Shown: piece by piece, positions 1 to 9,062 of the stretch
Numbering within the stretch: position 1 is the first letter of the stretch
How the letters are laid out: each line of letters opens with the position of its first letter
Source of the DNA: GCA-2718815 sp963578105
Lineage (GTDB): Bacteria; Planctomycetota; Planctomycetia; Pirellulales; Pirellulaceae
Assembly (NCBI GenBank): GCA_963578105.1
Contig: CAUZBP010000041.1
Coordinates: forward strand, 1 to 39,290
Direction: 5' to 3'
DNA length: 39,290 bases
Position numbers and translations under genes: made by a program
The notes under the pieces: generated by a model
What the model was told of the DNA's origin: nothing
The model's input: the letters and a program-made list of their open reading frames with translations, nothing else
The model's database searches: none

Positions 1-819
1 GATTCTTCTGCGTCCGCCAGACTGCGTCGGGCGTTGTTACAGCAATTAGAAAGCATGCAACGTGCTGGCGTTATGCAAATCGCTCGGTATCATGTCCCGG
101 AGACCACTATAGATCCCACCACGCGCATGGAGTCGACGGAGATGGCTTCCCCACCAGACGAAACTGACCTCACACCTGCCGGGGCTTCGCAAAATACGTT
201 ACAGGATGGTTCCGCTGCACGTGAGGATCGAAGTCAACAGCAGCGACTGCAGGAACTTCAGGTCATTCAGCAAGAAGTCGCCAACTGCACTCGTTGTTCC
301 GAACTGGCTGCGACGCGGACGCAGACTGTTTTTGGAGTGGGAAATCCCGCAGCTCGCCTATGCTTTTTCGGCGAAGCGCCCGGTGCCGATGAGGATCGCC
401 TGGGCGAACCATTCGTAGGCCGAGCGGGACGTTTGCTTGACGACATCATTACCAAAGGGATGGGATTACGGCGCGAGGATGTTTATATCCTCAATGTGCT
501 CAAATGCCGCCCACCTGGCAATCGTAACCCAAGTCCCGAAGAAGCCGGAAACTGTTTTCAATTCTTTGAGCGGCAACTGGCGGCGATCCAGCCTGAATTT
601 TTGTGTTGCCTGGGCGCAGTGGCAGCCATGAACCTGCTACAGACCACGGAAAGCATCGGTCGGTTGCGCGGTCGTTTTCACGATTATCGGGGAATTCGAG
701 TTATCGCTACCTACCATCCGGCCTACCTGCTACGAAATCCTCCTGCCAAGAAGGAAGTCTGGAAAGACATGCAGTTGCTGATGAAAGCGATGGGAATACC
801 GATCAAGGGTACCAAGTGA
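1..819 (+). CDS. Uracil-DNA glycosylase, family 4 (5' end outside window)
   Basis: This enzyme removes uracil from DNA to begin base excision repair. The reading frame is open from base 1 without a stop, and the first in-window initiator (TTG at 34) lies inside a helical stretch (QQLESMQRAGV) that looks like the family's N-terminal extension, so the true start is probably upstream. Visible family 4 marks, in order, are a CTRC pair, the active-site motif GEAPGADEDRLGEPFVGRAG, a C-x16-C pair beginning at NVLKCRPPGNRNP, and the C-terminal HPAYLLR motif with the catalytic-site His. The four cysteines fit a 4Fe-4S cluster. A low-complexity acidic linker of about 60 residues precedes the catalytic domain. 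The next gene starts about 260 bases downstream on the same strand, so an operon link is doubtful. The family call is firm; the N-terminus is missing. Confidence 0.93.
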   Translation, partial: DSSASARLRRALLQQLESMQRAGVMQIARYHVPETTIDPTTRMESTEMASPPDETDLTPAGASQNTLQDGSAAREDRSQQQRLQELQVIQQEVANCTRCSELAATRTQTVFGVGNPAARLCFFGEAPGADEDRLGEPFVGRAGRLLDDIITKGMGLRREDVYILNVLKCRPPGNRNPSPEEAGNCFQFFERQLAAIQPEFLCCLGAVAAMNLLQTTESIGRLRGRFHDYRGIRVIATYHPAYLLRNPPAKKEVWKDMQLLMKAMGIPIKGTK

Positions 820-850
820 ACCGTAGCAAAGTCTGTAAGCAATCACGCCC

Positions 851-927
851 AAGACTAGCGACCACGGTCATCGTCGGAGAGTCGTTCGATAAGGCAACCG
901 GGTTGTCGTTCTCTGGTCTATAGTCTT
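851..927. repeat. Imperfect long inverted repeat downstream of the glycosylase gene
   Basis: The arms AAGACTAGCGACCA (851-864) and TGGTCTATAGTCTT (914-927) are complementary in 12 of 14 positions, with a two-base internal mismatch. The roughly 49-base loop holds a small AACC-G-GGTT hairpin. There is no T tract right after it, so it is not a classical terminator. It could fold as a structured 3' UTR or as a leader for the WXG100 cassette. Confidence 0.4.
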
Positions 928-1076
928 GTTACCCATTGTCCCGCAGTCTCCCTTCCCGAAATGCTTTACAGACAACACAGACAACTGTAACATGACTGAA
1001 AGAGGAACAGTAAACTCAGTTTGTCTCGTCTAATTGTTTCCTGCAACCTAACAGTCCGAGCTGGAAGAGGTGAGGC

Positions 1077-1346
1077 ATGCCACAAGCTGTGGTCGATCCC
1101 GAGGAACTGAGGCAGTTCGCACGCAATCTAAAAAAATTCAACAACGACTTACGTGAACGCTCCAATTCACTCGCCAACCAATTGGCGGCTCTGGGAGCTA
1201 CTTGGCGCGATCAGGAACACAAAAAGTTTGTCGATAAGTTCGACGAACACATGCGCATCATCCGAAAATTTACAGAAGAAGCCGATCGACACGTGCCCTA
1301 CCTGCTGCGTAAGGCGGAACATATCGAGGATTATCTACAGTCATAG
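1077..1346 (+). CDS. WXG100-like small helical protein
   Basis: This is an 89-residue, all-helical, charged protein without a signal peptide. A single Trp sits mid-sequence (W43) in WRDQEHKKF, between two amphipathic helical halves. That is the size and layout of WXG100/ESAT-6-type proteins, though the classic W-x-G turn is W-R-D here. WXG100 proteins form helical hairpin dimers and are substrates or partners of type VII (ESX/Yuk) secretion ATPases. The start is supported by GAGGTGAG just upstream of the ATG. It opens a cassette that ends in an FtsK/SpoIIIE-type membrane ATPase, the expected partner. The next gene follows after 17 bases. The family assignment rests on length, the central Trp and context; export is inferred. 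Confidence 0.72.
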   Translation: MPQAVVDPEELRQFARNLKKFNNDLRERSNSLANQLAALGATWRDQEHKKFVDKFDEHMRIIRKFTEEADRHVPYLLRKAEHIEDYLQS

Positions 1347-1363
1347 TAGAGAAGGGGAGAGTC

Positions 1364-1957
1364 ATGGCTCGCTCGGCGCATGTCACCTCGATAGATGCAG
1401 TTGGACAATTCAAAGCGGCTCTACAGAACTTCGAGTCCGACGTTCGCGATGGCCTGACAACTCTTCAATTGGAGTCTCGGCGAGGAATGGAATGGGTCAC
1501 CGGCCGGACGGTCTACTGGACACGTCAGGTCCGTATCGCCGGCGAGCGCCTGAACGAGGCCCGCAACACCCTTGAGCGGGCGCAACTCAGTCTGCGTCCT
1601 GAAGATCAGGCGTCTTGTTATCAGGAAAAGAAAGATGTAGCAAAAGCTAAACAGCGACTGCGTTTTGCGGAGGAAAAAGTTCTGCACGCCCGACAGTGGT
1701 GCCAGAGACTGCATCATGAAATCGACAAATTCCACGGAAAAATCGGGAGACTGAGTCAAATCACTGACGTCGATTTGGCACGTGGCGTGGCAGCTCTGGA
1801 GCGGGTCATTCGCGCACTCGATCGCTACACTCAACGGGGCACCGCTGACCCGGCCCCAGCTCCAAGCCAATCGCTCAAGGTAGCAGATCAAGCGGCCCCT
1901 TGTAACACGACCCCACCGCATGAGGACATCAATGAGGATTTGCGATCTCCAGAGTAG
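1364..1957 (+). CDS. Coiled-coil helical protein of the WXG100/FtsK cassette
   Basis: This is a 197-residue soluble protein that I cannot assign to a named family. Residues 1-160 are almost entirely helical and rich in Arg, Glu, Gln and Leu, with a probable coiled coil around residues 55-120. The last 35 or so residues are Pro/Ala-rich and look disordered. It has no signal peptide or membrane segment. A strong Shine-Dalgarno (AAGGGGAG) precedes the ATG. It lies 17 bases after the first WXG100-like gene and its 3' end overlaps the start of the second by 26 bases, so co-translation is likely. The place between two WXG100-like genes and upstream of the ATPase suggests a larger helical substrate, chaperone or scaffold of the same system, but this is inference from position. 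Confidence 0.7.
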   Translation: MARSAHVTSIDAVGQFKAALQNFESDVRDGLTTLQLESRRGMEWVTGRTVYWTRQVRIAGERLNEARNTLERAQLSLRPEDQASCYQEKKDVAKAKQRLRFAEEKVLHARQWCQRLHHEIDKFHGKIGRLSQITDVDLARGVAALERVIRALDRYTQRGTADPAPAPSQSLKVADQAAPCNTTPPHEDINEDLRSPE

Positions 1958-2171
1958 TTCCACACGACTCCAGCGAGCAGCGCGGGATCTGAACGAACAT
2001 TGGACCAACACAAAGGAATACTGGCACGATCAAACGAGTAGTGATTTCGAGGAATCACATGTGAAACCTTTGCTACCGGAAATCGCCATGGCCTTGTCGG
2101 CTGTTAATCGTTTGCATGAGCTTCTTGAACAGGCAGAACGTGATTTACAAGAATATGAACCAGACGTTTGA
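1932..2171 (+). CDS. Second WXG100-like small protein
   Basis: This is a 79-residue helical protein starting at the ATG at 1932, preceded by TGAGGA. An in-frame ATG at 1920 is less well placed for ribosome binding. It carries WHDQTSSDF with Trp at residue 31, which lines up with WRDQEHKKF of the first cassette protein: both read W-x-D-Q, then Phe four residues after Gln. The rest is charged helix ending in an acidic tail. It overlaps the preceding gene by 26 bases and the following ATPase gene by 17 bases, so translation is probably coupled across all three. It could be a paralogous partner of the first protein, as CFP-10 is to ESAT-6. That pairing is inference; the shared motif is visible. 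Confidence 0.68.
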   Translation: MRICDLQSSSTRLQRAARDLNEHWTNTKEYWHDQTSSDFEESHVKPLLPEIAMALSAVNRLHELLEQAERDLQEYEPDV

Positions 2172-5100
2172 AAATTCGCCGCAGATAACAACCGCCGGGC
2201 AAAGCAAGTTAGTCCGTGGATTGGCGCGCTTAATCCATGATTGCCGGCAATCCGAAGTCGTCATTGAGCAAGACCATGCCAAGCTCGAATCAGAAGCCGA
2301 CAACCGTTTTCAAAAGACAAATGACCAGCTGACCGCACAGTATGAGCAAGACAGCAAAAACACCAACGAGGAATATACAAATCTACTGGGTTTGGCGCGA
2401 ACCCGTTACGAAACCGATCTTGAAAAACTCGAGTTGGAACAGCAACAATTCAACGGTCAGGCCCAGCGCCAGCACGAGTCCGATCTGAAATCTGCCACAT
2501 CGAATTGGACACTTGCCAAACAGAATGTGAATGCGTCCCATGCAATCGCAGCTAAACGGATCAAAAGTGAATTAAGGGAGTACAGAAACACTTGTGACGG
2601 ACGCTTACATGAATTGCAGGTCTTGCGACAGAATGTACGGAATGTGTTGCACCGTCTGCATTGTCGCTCGGTGTCAGCGAGTCCCCAGCCAACCTCCGAG
2701 ACATCGACCGATGCTCCCCAGGCAGAGGAACAGTTTCTCGTAGCCAAGTCAGAGGCTGATCAGAAACTTCAGGATTTGGCAGCACAGCCGCTGGGTCGCT
2801 ACCTCGATAAAGGACTCGTGTTCTTGTTCCTCCTGTTGGGAACTCTTCCCGCCGTTCTGGTTGGTTTCCTCTCCGATTGGACAGATTGGCAGGACCTTTT
2901 GAAGAACACCTTACCTACATGGATCGGGACCGAGGTGGTCATTGCCGCGCCGCTGGTCTGGGTCTACTTCAAAATTCGCCGACAAAGCCGTCTGTTGGTC
3001 CTTCAAATCGATGACGCGATCAATCGAGCGCAGCCGTTGGTCGAGTCGATGCGCAGCAACGCTAAATCAGTGGCAAGAAAAAAACGGAAATCATTGGACC
3101 GGCAGGCAAAATCCGAACTAAGTCGAGCTGATGCGGAATGGGAAAGCGTGTCCCGTAAACTCGAGGCCGAGTACGAGAGTCGATTTCAAAAAGCTCTCAG
3201 CGAGTTTAATAATCGACAACAAAGTATCGAAACGACTTGGAAACAAACCGTGGATCCGTATCGCGCGAAATATCCACGCTTGCTGGAGACCATGGAAGCC
3301 GACTACCGGTCGGAAAAGAAGCGATTGTCACAAGAACATCAACAACAATTGGAAAACCTGCGCAATGACTGCCAAAACAGGTGGAATCAGTTGGTAGACC
3401 GCTGGACCTCTGGATTTTCAGGGCCACAAGCAGCGGTAGAGAGTATGAATCTTTATTGCGATCAGCAATTTCCGGACTGGGAACAGATTAAATGGGATGA
3501 TTGGCAACACCCCGTTGAACCCGTCCCCGTGCTTCGCTTCGGACATTACACTCTGCCCCTCGCCGACCTTGACAAGGGCCTACCCCAGGACAAACGGCTG
3601 TCGGTTCCGCAACCCGAATACTCTCTGCCTGCAGTCCTCTCGTTCCCTGAATGTCCATCGTTGTTGATCAAAGCGGAGGACGAACTACGGGATTCCGCCA
3701 TCCGAATTTTGCAAAACACGATGCTTCGCATGCTGACGGCTATGCCTCCAGGAAAGGTCCGCTACACCATCATCGATCCGACCGGTCTGGGGCAGAATTT
3801 CTCTGCCTTCATGCACCTTGCGGATTATGACGAGCGTCTGGTGTCCAATCGCATCTGGACCGAGGGAACCCACATCAATCAACGATTGTTGGATCTGACG
3901 CAGCACATGGAGGATGTAATTCAAAAGTATTTACGTAATGAGTTTGAATCGATCCAGGAATACAACCAGCATGCGGGCGAAGTTGCCGAGCCATTCCACA
4001 TTCTTGTCGTCGCCAACTTTCCCTCGAATTTTTCTGATGAATCAGCCAGGCGATTGGTGAGCATCGCCAGTAGCGGTGCGCGGTGCGGTGTTTATACCTT
4101 GATCAGCTGCGACACAAAAATGAACCTGCCGCGTAACTTCGATTTGGGTGACCTGGAAGCCAATTCTTTGACGTTACAATCTGTAAAACATGCGTTCCGC
4201 GTCGAAGATGAATCACTTGGAAACCTGCCTCTGGAAATTGATTCTCCACCAGCAGATGAAGTGTTCACTGCCGCCGTCAAGGCAGTGGGCAAGCATGCCA
4301 AGGATTTCAATCGTGTAGAAGTACCATTTGCTTCCGTGGCTCCCCCGCCAAACGAGCGATGGTGCAGCGACAGCCGAGAGGGCCTGGAAGTCGCGATTGG
4401 CCGAGCGGGTGCTACCAAACTACAAAAACTGCAACTGGGACACGGCACCTCGCAGCACGTGCTCATCGCAGGAAAAACTGGATCCGGAAAATCGACTCTA
4501 TTGCACGCCCTGATCACCAATACAGCGTTACATTACGGTTTCAAGGAAGTCCATTTCTATTTAATCGACTTCAAAAAGGGTGTTGAATTCCAGCCCTATG
4601 CAACATTTCGCCTGCCACAAGCTAGGGTCATCGCCATCGAAAGCGAGCGTGAGTTTGGTATGAGCGTTCTGGAGCGACTGGATCGTGAACTCCAACAACG
4701 TGGTGACATGTTTCGTTCTGCCGGTGTTCAGGATCTCAAAGGTTTTCGTGACGCCCAGGCTGACCAGTTGATGCCGCGTATTCTGTTGGTCATCGACGAG
4801 TTCCAGGAGTTTTTCGTCAAGGACGACAAAATTGCACAGGACGCTTCGCTTCTTCTGGACCGACTCGTGCGTCAGGGACGTGCGTTCGGTATTCATGTGA
4901 TTCTCGGTTCGCAAACGCTGGCCGGAGCTTACTCGCTGGCGCGCAGCACTTTGGGTCAAATGGCGGTCCGCATCGCGCTGCAATGCAGTGAAGCCGATTC
5001 GCACTTGATTCTCAGCGAAGAAAACAGTGCTGCTCGATTACTCAGCCGCCCGGGAGATGCCATCTACAACAACGCAAACGGGCTTTTCGAAGGGAATCAT

Positions 5101-6108
5101 CCGTTCCAGGTCGTGTGGCTGTCCGACCACGAGCGTGAAACGTACTTGCGACAAATCGAAGAACTGGCCCAAGAAAAAAACATTCACACACCTCCCCCGA
5201 TCGTATTTGAAGGAAATGCCGCGGCCGACCCTGGCGAAAATCAACTGCTGCGAGAACTGCTCCAAGCAACACCGGGAAAACAGGTGGATTTAGCCCCCCG
5301 TGCCTGGTTGGGTGCGGCTGTGGCAATTCAGGATCCTACCAGCATTGTCTTTCAACGTCAGGCAGGAAGCAATCTTTTGATAGTAGGCCAGCAGGAAGAG
5401 GCCGCGACGGGTGTACTTGCCAGCTGTCTGATCAGCTTGGCTGCGGGGATGCCTGCCTCGGCTGACCATGGCGACGCCGACACGGCCCGCTTCTATCTGC
5501 TGGATGGGAATCGTAAAGAGTCCCCCTTTGATAAGGACTGGGTCGATTTGATCCAACAAGGAGGTTTCCGGTTCGATTTGGCAGCACCACGCGAGGCAGA
5601 CAAGGTGATCCGGGAATTGGCTGACGAACTCGACCGTCGCACCGCCTCTGAAGAAGAGACGGCCGCGCCACGGTTTCTGCTTGTCTACAATCTCGGCCGA
5701 TTTCGGGATTTGCGACGCGCCGAGGACGACTATGGGTTTTCAACCGTTGACGAGGACCAACCCGTTAGTGCAGCGCACCAATTCACAAGAATCCTGCGTG
5801 AAGGCCCTTCCTTTGGAATTCATTGTCTCGTCTGGTGTGATACTTACACCGCCGTCAGCAGGTGGTTGGATCGTCAGACGCTGCGAGATATGGAATCCCG
5901 CGTCTTGTTCCAAATGAACGCCGCCGACTCCGCTGGCCTGATGGACTCTCCCGCAGCGAGCCGTCTCGGGATACATCGAGCGATCTTTTACAGTGAGGAA
6001 CGTGGTGAGTTCGAAAAGTTTCGACCTTATCAAGCCCCGTCCGAAGAGTGGCTGGCATGGGTCAAGTCCCAGTTCAAGCTGCGGCAGCAAACCGAGACCT
6101 CGGCCTGA
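2155..6108 (+). CDS. Membrane FtsK/SpoIIIE-type ATPase with coiled coils (type VII EccC/EssC-like)
   Basis: A 1317-residue ATPase if started at the ATG at 2155 (MNQTFENS); an in-frame ATG at 2116 is less likely because it lies well inside the preceding gene. Order of parts: coiled coil (about residues 25-165), two membrane helices (about 220-240 and 261-277), second coiled coil (about 280-420), then three RecA/FtsK-like modules. Module 1 (about 465-680) has a LVVANF strand but no Walker A. Module 2 (about 735-940) has GKTGSGKST near residue 773 and Walker B LLVIDEF with D881 and E882. Module 3 (about 1045-1270) has VGQQEEAATG where Walker A should be. Three modules on a two-helix membrane anchor recall type VII EccC/EssC, and the WXG100-like neighbours agree. 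It lacks the gamma DNA-reading domain of chromosomal FtsK, so protein translocation is the better guess. Confidence 0.85.
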   Translation: MNQTFENSPQITTAGQSKLVRGLARLIHDCRQSEVVIEQDHAKLESEADNRFQKTNDQLTAQYEQDSKNTNEEYTNLLGLARTRYETDLEKLELEQQQFNGQAQRQHESDLKSATSNWTLAKQNVNASHAIAAKRIKSELREYRNTCDGRLHELQVLRQNVRNVLHRLHCRSVSASPQPTSETSTDAPQAEEQFLVAKSEADQKLQDLAAQPLGRYLDKGLVFLFLLLGTLPAVLVGFLSDWTDWQDLLKNTLPTWIGTEVVIAAPLVWVYFKIRRQSRLLVLQIDDAINRAQPLVESMRSNAKSVARKKRKSLDRQAKSELSRADAEWESVSRKLEAEYESRFQKALSEFNNRQQSIETTWKQTVDPYRAKYPRLLETMEADYRSEKKRLSQEHQQQLENLRNDCQNRWNQLVDRWTSGFSGPQAAVESMNLYCDQQFPDWEQIKWDDWQHPVEPVPVLRFGHYTLPLADLDKGLPQDKRLSVPQPEYSLPAVLSFPECPSLLIKAEDELRDSAIRILQNTMLRMLTAMPPGKVRYTIIDPTGLGQNFSAFMHLADYDERLVSNRIWTEGTHINQRLLDLTQHMEDVIQKYLRNEFESIQEYNQHAGEVAEPFHILVVANFPSNFSDESARRLVSIASSGARCGVYTLISCDTKMNLPRNFDLGDLEANSLTLQSVKHAFRVEDESLGNLPLEIDSPPADEVFTAAVKAVGKHAKDFNRVEVPFASVAPPPNERWCSDSREGLEVAIGRAGATKLQKLQLGHGTSQHVLIAGKTGSGKSTLLHALITNTALHYGFKEVHFYLIDFKKGVEFQPYATFRLPQARVIAIESEREFGMSVLERLDRELQQRGDMFRSAGVQDLKGFRDAQADQLMPRILLVIDEFQEFFVKDDKIAQDASLLLDRLVRQGRAFGIHVILGSQTLAGAYSLARSTLGQMAVRIALQCSEADSHLILSEENSAARLLSRPGDAIYNNANGLFEGNHPFQVVWLSDHERETYLRQIEELAQEKNIHTPPPIVFEGNAAADPGENQLLRELLQATPGKQVDLAPRAWLGAAVAIQDPTSIVFQRQAGSNLLIVGQQEEAATGVLASCLISLAAGMPASADHGDADTARFYLLDGNRKESPFDKDWVDLIQQGGFRFDLAAPREADKVIRELADELDRRTASEEETAAPRFLLVYNLGRFRDLRRAEDDYGFSTVDEDQPVSAAHQFTRILREGPSFGIHCLVWCDTYTAVSRWLDRQTLRDMESRVLFQMNAADSAGLMDSPAASRLGIHRAIFYSEERGEFEKFRPYQAPSEEWLAWVKSQFKLRQQTETSA

Positions 6109-6130
6109 CAAAGCACCGGTGCCAAGACAA

Positions 6131-6148
6131 GGACTGGCGATCCGGTCC
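6131..6148. terminator. Possible hairpin between convergent genes
   Basis: GGACTGG and CCGGTCC form a 7-base-pair stem (one G-U pair) with a CGAT loop in the 63-base gap between the ATPase stop and the stop of the opposing secreted-protein gene. There is no T tract on either side, so an intrinsic terminator is possible but weakly supported. Confidence 0.3.
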
Positions 6149-6171
6149 CATCCACACCGCTAACTTTTCAC

Positions 6172-9024
6172 CTACTCCTGAGTCTCTCCAGGCGCAACCA
6201 GTTCAAAATCGACGACCGTGCGTCCCAGGTAAATATGGTCGAACCAAGCATCTGACCGATCCGCCGCAGCAAATCCAAAACCCGTCAGAATAAATTCTCC
6301 AAAATCGGCGTACAGATCTCGGGTGATCACCACGAACTCATCAAGTGGGGCAAACTCTCCAATCTGCAGGAAGTGGGGCGAACACGGTTGTTCTGTACCA
6401 GCATGATAACCCAACGCGCTTGTCTTGTCGGAACCAAAGTATCCGTTCCTGGCCAGGCTCAGGCAAATAGTCTGGCCTGCCAACTTCCGCCATGCAAACC
6501 GCAGAAAACGGTATTGGCCAGGACGTGGATTTTCTCGAATTGCGCACGCAAATCCATCCAGGTTCGCATTGGATTTCTCGTTGGCAATAATTTTAATACT
6601 CGTTTGCCCCGAGTAGACCGTGTCGATCGCAAGCTGTGCTGTTCCTTCACCCTGGGTGAGTTGCGCCACGAACTCCCCTTCATCTTCAAAGACTTCCAGT
6701 GGCGGATCGGCCTCTGGTTTCTCGCCTGGGACGACTCGCAGGCTGACAGGAATTGGATCGCTACGGATCGTCCGAGTTGCAAAGTCATGACTGGCTGCCA
6801 GAGTCGCAATGAGTTGCAAACTCTTGAATTCGCCGGTTCCTACTCCATACGGAAAGCGGATGGGAAAATTAAAACTATCCTCATCGGCAGGCAGTCGCAG
6901 GCGCGGCGCAGCGTAACCAGATGGCAATCCCGCAAGTGTAAGATCCAACTCTTGATTAAAACCTTCGAGCCGTTCAATTCGACCCTGAAACCGCCCGGTC
7001 TCACCCAGGCCTGACGCGGCTTCCACGTGACTGGCACTGGTCAACTGCAGGGCACATGGCATGACAACTTCGATCCGGCGAATGGTAGAAACATTGGTTG
7101 CGAGGACCGTTGTTCCGTCTTCAGCCAACAGTTCTCCCCGGCAGGCTATCTGCCACGGTCCGGAAGGCAGGTCGGGAGGAACCATGACTTGCAATTGACG
7201 TTCTCGCTCATCGTGCGAAATTTCGACGGGGGAAAGGAGTCGTATCGCGCGGAGAGTTCTCTGTTTTTCTTCAAGTTCCGTCGGGAGTTGCTGGTTGGTA
7301 ACGACTGTCAGCCGGATTTTTCCCAGCAAGTCGGCCCGCCGTGAAACGGATAACGAAGTCACCCAGGTCGAACCTGCCACGACAGGGTCATCCTGGGAAG
7401 ATTTCCAATCCAGTTGAAATCCGGCCGGATCCGTAACGGCGAACCCTAATTCACTGCGCCACTGGGGTTGGTAACGCCCCACCGGAGTTTCCGGTGACAA
7501 CACCAAGGTTGTCGCCTGGCCGTCGTCTGTTTTCCAATCACCGGTCATTCGAATTAGACTGTGACGCCAACCAGACTCTTCGGCCATAAACCGGACCAAA
7601 GTTGTATTCCTGGCAGTACCAAGAACATGGTTCTCGACATGCACACCGTCAGGAAGTCCGTCCACGGCCAAACGCACTGGCTCGAAAGTGCCCTCACGTA
7701 AGCCGTGGACCGGAACGATCTGGCTCCCTCCCGCAGCAACCTGAATGCGGTCCGTTTCGACCGAGAGCTGCAGACGAGGCGCACTGGCGTTCTTCACGAC
7801 TAAACGATACGGAGCCGGTTCCCGAACCCGACCCGACATGTCACGTACCGCGATTTCAAGCCGGTCCATGTTATCAGGAACATTGAATGTCAGGCCCGGA
7901 TCGCGTGTGTGGGCTTGGTCGTCAGCAACCGCCAGTTCACGGCCCAAATGATTCCGAAGTGTGATGACTCCATCCAGTGGTGAACCGATTCGATCTGCAT
8001 AGACTTGGATTTCCAGACTGCTCCCTGTATCAACGGTCAGCCAATAAGTATCCTCCTCCTGTTCATCAAGCAGGCCACTGATCCCAACCGGAATCGTCGC
8101 GATGACTTGAGGTTGCGTGGGTGCTTCAGTGATTTCCAGATGCCGGCTTACAAAATACCTCGGTAAAGCACCGGTCAGTGCAGGAGCCTCGTCGTTCCAG
8201 CCGACCCGACTTCGACCCCGTGCGTCCGTTCCCAACATCAACCGGGCAGTGTCCGGTAGATTGGTCGAAAACAGTCGACACGTGGTGGTCGTTCCCAACT
8301 GCACACCAAGTGGCATCACGTGATCTGCAAACCACAACGTGCCGACCTTCAAACGAAACCAGCTTGCCTGAAGTTCAGAATAAAGGGCGTCGTGCAGTTC
8401 GATGGTGTACTCAGCATCACTTGGTATTACCGTGCTGCAACGAGCGTCCCCTGCAATGGAATGAAGTCCCCCGCTCCAGGCAATTTGCGACTGACGTTCG
8501 TTCAACAGTCGCACGACCGGACGCAATGCAGATCCTAATCGTTGGGCTTCGACATCGATCACGATTGTCTGACCAGCCGTGGCGAAAAACGTGGTCCTCA
8601 AGACTTGCCTACCGGAAATTTTGCCGCTGCAAGCCTCCGGCAGTGATTGAATTGTCTTTTCAAATCGCCGCTGAGGCAAACCGTCGACACCAATTGCCAC
8701 GGGAGAAGAAATTCCCCGAGAAGTTGCCACCCGCAGTTGGTAAATACTCGCACTAATTTTCTCAGGGAGGACCACCTCCACCTGCAAGTGGCCGCCGTCG
8801 TCTGAAACCGCTACGAGCCTTTGTGTGAAATCCGGGAATGGTAACACCACTTGAGCCGTGGCATTCAGACCTGCTCCCCTGATGTCAAGGAGCGTCGTTC
8901 CGCCAATTTGGATTCCCCGAGGCGAAAGATCGGAGATCGACGGCGCGACCTGTCCATTGACCGGACGGGCCAATAGCAATCCCAACAGGACCAGACGAGA
9001 TAGCTGTTGCAAAAATGAAAGCAT
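6172..9024 (-). CDS. Large secreted multidomain beta-rich protein
   Basis: A 950-residue protein with a typical signal peptide (residues 1-24, cleavage likely near VNGQ). Residues about 25-110 resemble an IPT/TIG-type immunoglobulin-like fold (SDLSPRGIQIGGTTLLDIRG). Several beta-rich segments follow that resemble bacterial pre-peptidase C-terminal domains, for example around 350-420 (DRIGSPLDGVITLRN). The C-terminal 150 residues look like a jelly-roll carbohydrate-binding or concanavalin-like module (GQTSIKII ... AWFDHIYLG). No catalytic motif is seen. It lies 38 bases after the TPR/DPFG gene on the same strand, so the two probably form an operon. Proteins of this layout are frequent among planctomycete exported proteins; an adhesive or polymer-binding role is inference. 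Confidence 0.82.
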   Translation of the reverse strand: MLSFLQQLSRLVLLGLLLARPVNGQVAPSISDLSPRGIQIGGTTLLDIRGAGLNATAQVVLPFPDFTQRLVAVSDDGGHLQVEVVLPEKISASIYQLRVATSRGISSPVAIGVDGLPQRRFEKTIQSLPEACSGKISGRQVLRTTFFATAGQTIVIDVEAQRLGSALRPVVRLLNERQSQIAWSGGLHSIAGDARCSTVIPSDAEYTIELHDALYSELQASWFRLKVGTLWFADHVMPLGVQLGTTTTCRLFSTNLPDTARLMLGTDARGRSRVGWNDEAPALTGALPRYFVSRHLEITEAPTQPQVIATIPVGISGLLDEQEEDTYWLTVDTGSSLEIQVYADRIGSPLDGVITLRNHLGRELAVADDQAHTRDPGLTFNVPDNMDRLEIAVRDMSGRVREPAPYRLVVKNASAPRLQLSVETDRIQVAAGGSQIVPVHGLREGTFEPVRLAVDGLPDGVHVENHVLGTARNTTLVRFMAEESGWRHSLIRMTGDWKTDDGQATTLVLSPETPVGRYQPQWRSELGFAVTDPAGFQLDWKSSQDDPVVAGSTWVTSLSVSRRADLLGKIRLTVVTNQQLPTELEEKQRTLRAIRLLSPVEISHDERERQLQVMVPPDLPSGPWQIACRGELLAEDGTTVLATNVSTIRRIEVVMPCALQLTSASHVEAASGLGETGRFQGRIERLEGFNQELDLTLAGLPSGYAAPRLRLPADEDSFNFPIRFPYGVGTGEFKSLQLIATLAASHDFATRTIRSDPIPVSLRVVPGEKPEADPPLEVFEDEGEFVAQLTQGEGTAQLAIDTVYSGQTSIKIIANEKSNANLDGFACAIRENPRPGQYRFLRFAWRKLAGQTICLSLARNGYFGSDKTSALGYHAGTEQPCSPHFLQIGEFAPLDEFVVITRDLYADFGEFILTGFGFAAADRSDAWFDHIYLGRTVVDFELVAPGETQE

Positions 9025-9062
9025 CTCTTGGTCTTCAATTGCACCAGGCGGCGGAGAGCTTC

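Noticed and set aside
1421..2011. 196-codon open frame on the - strand
   Set aside because: Shadow of the helical-protein gene on the + strand, which has a strong ribosome site and sensible neighbours.
2155..6108. Chromosomal DNA translocase FtsK
   Set aside because: No DNA-reading gamma winged-helix domain or four-helix FtsK membrane part; WXG100-like neighbours favour a type VII-like role.
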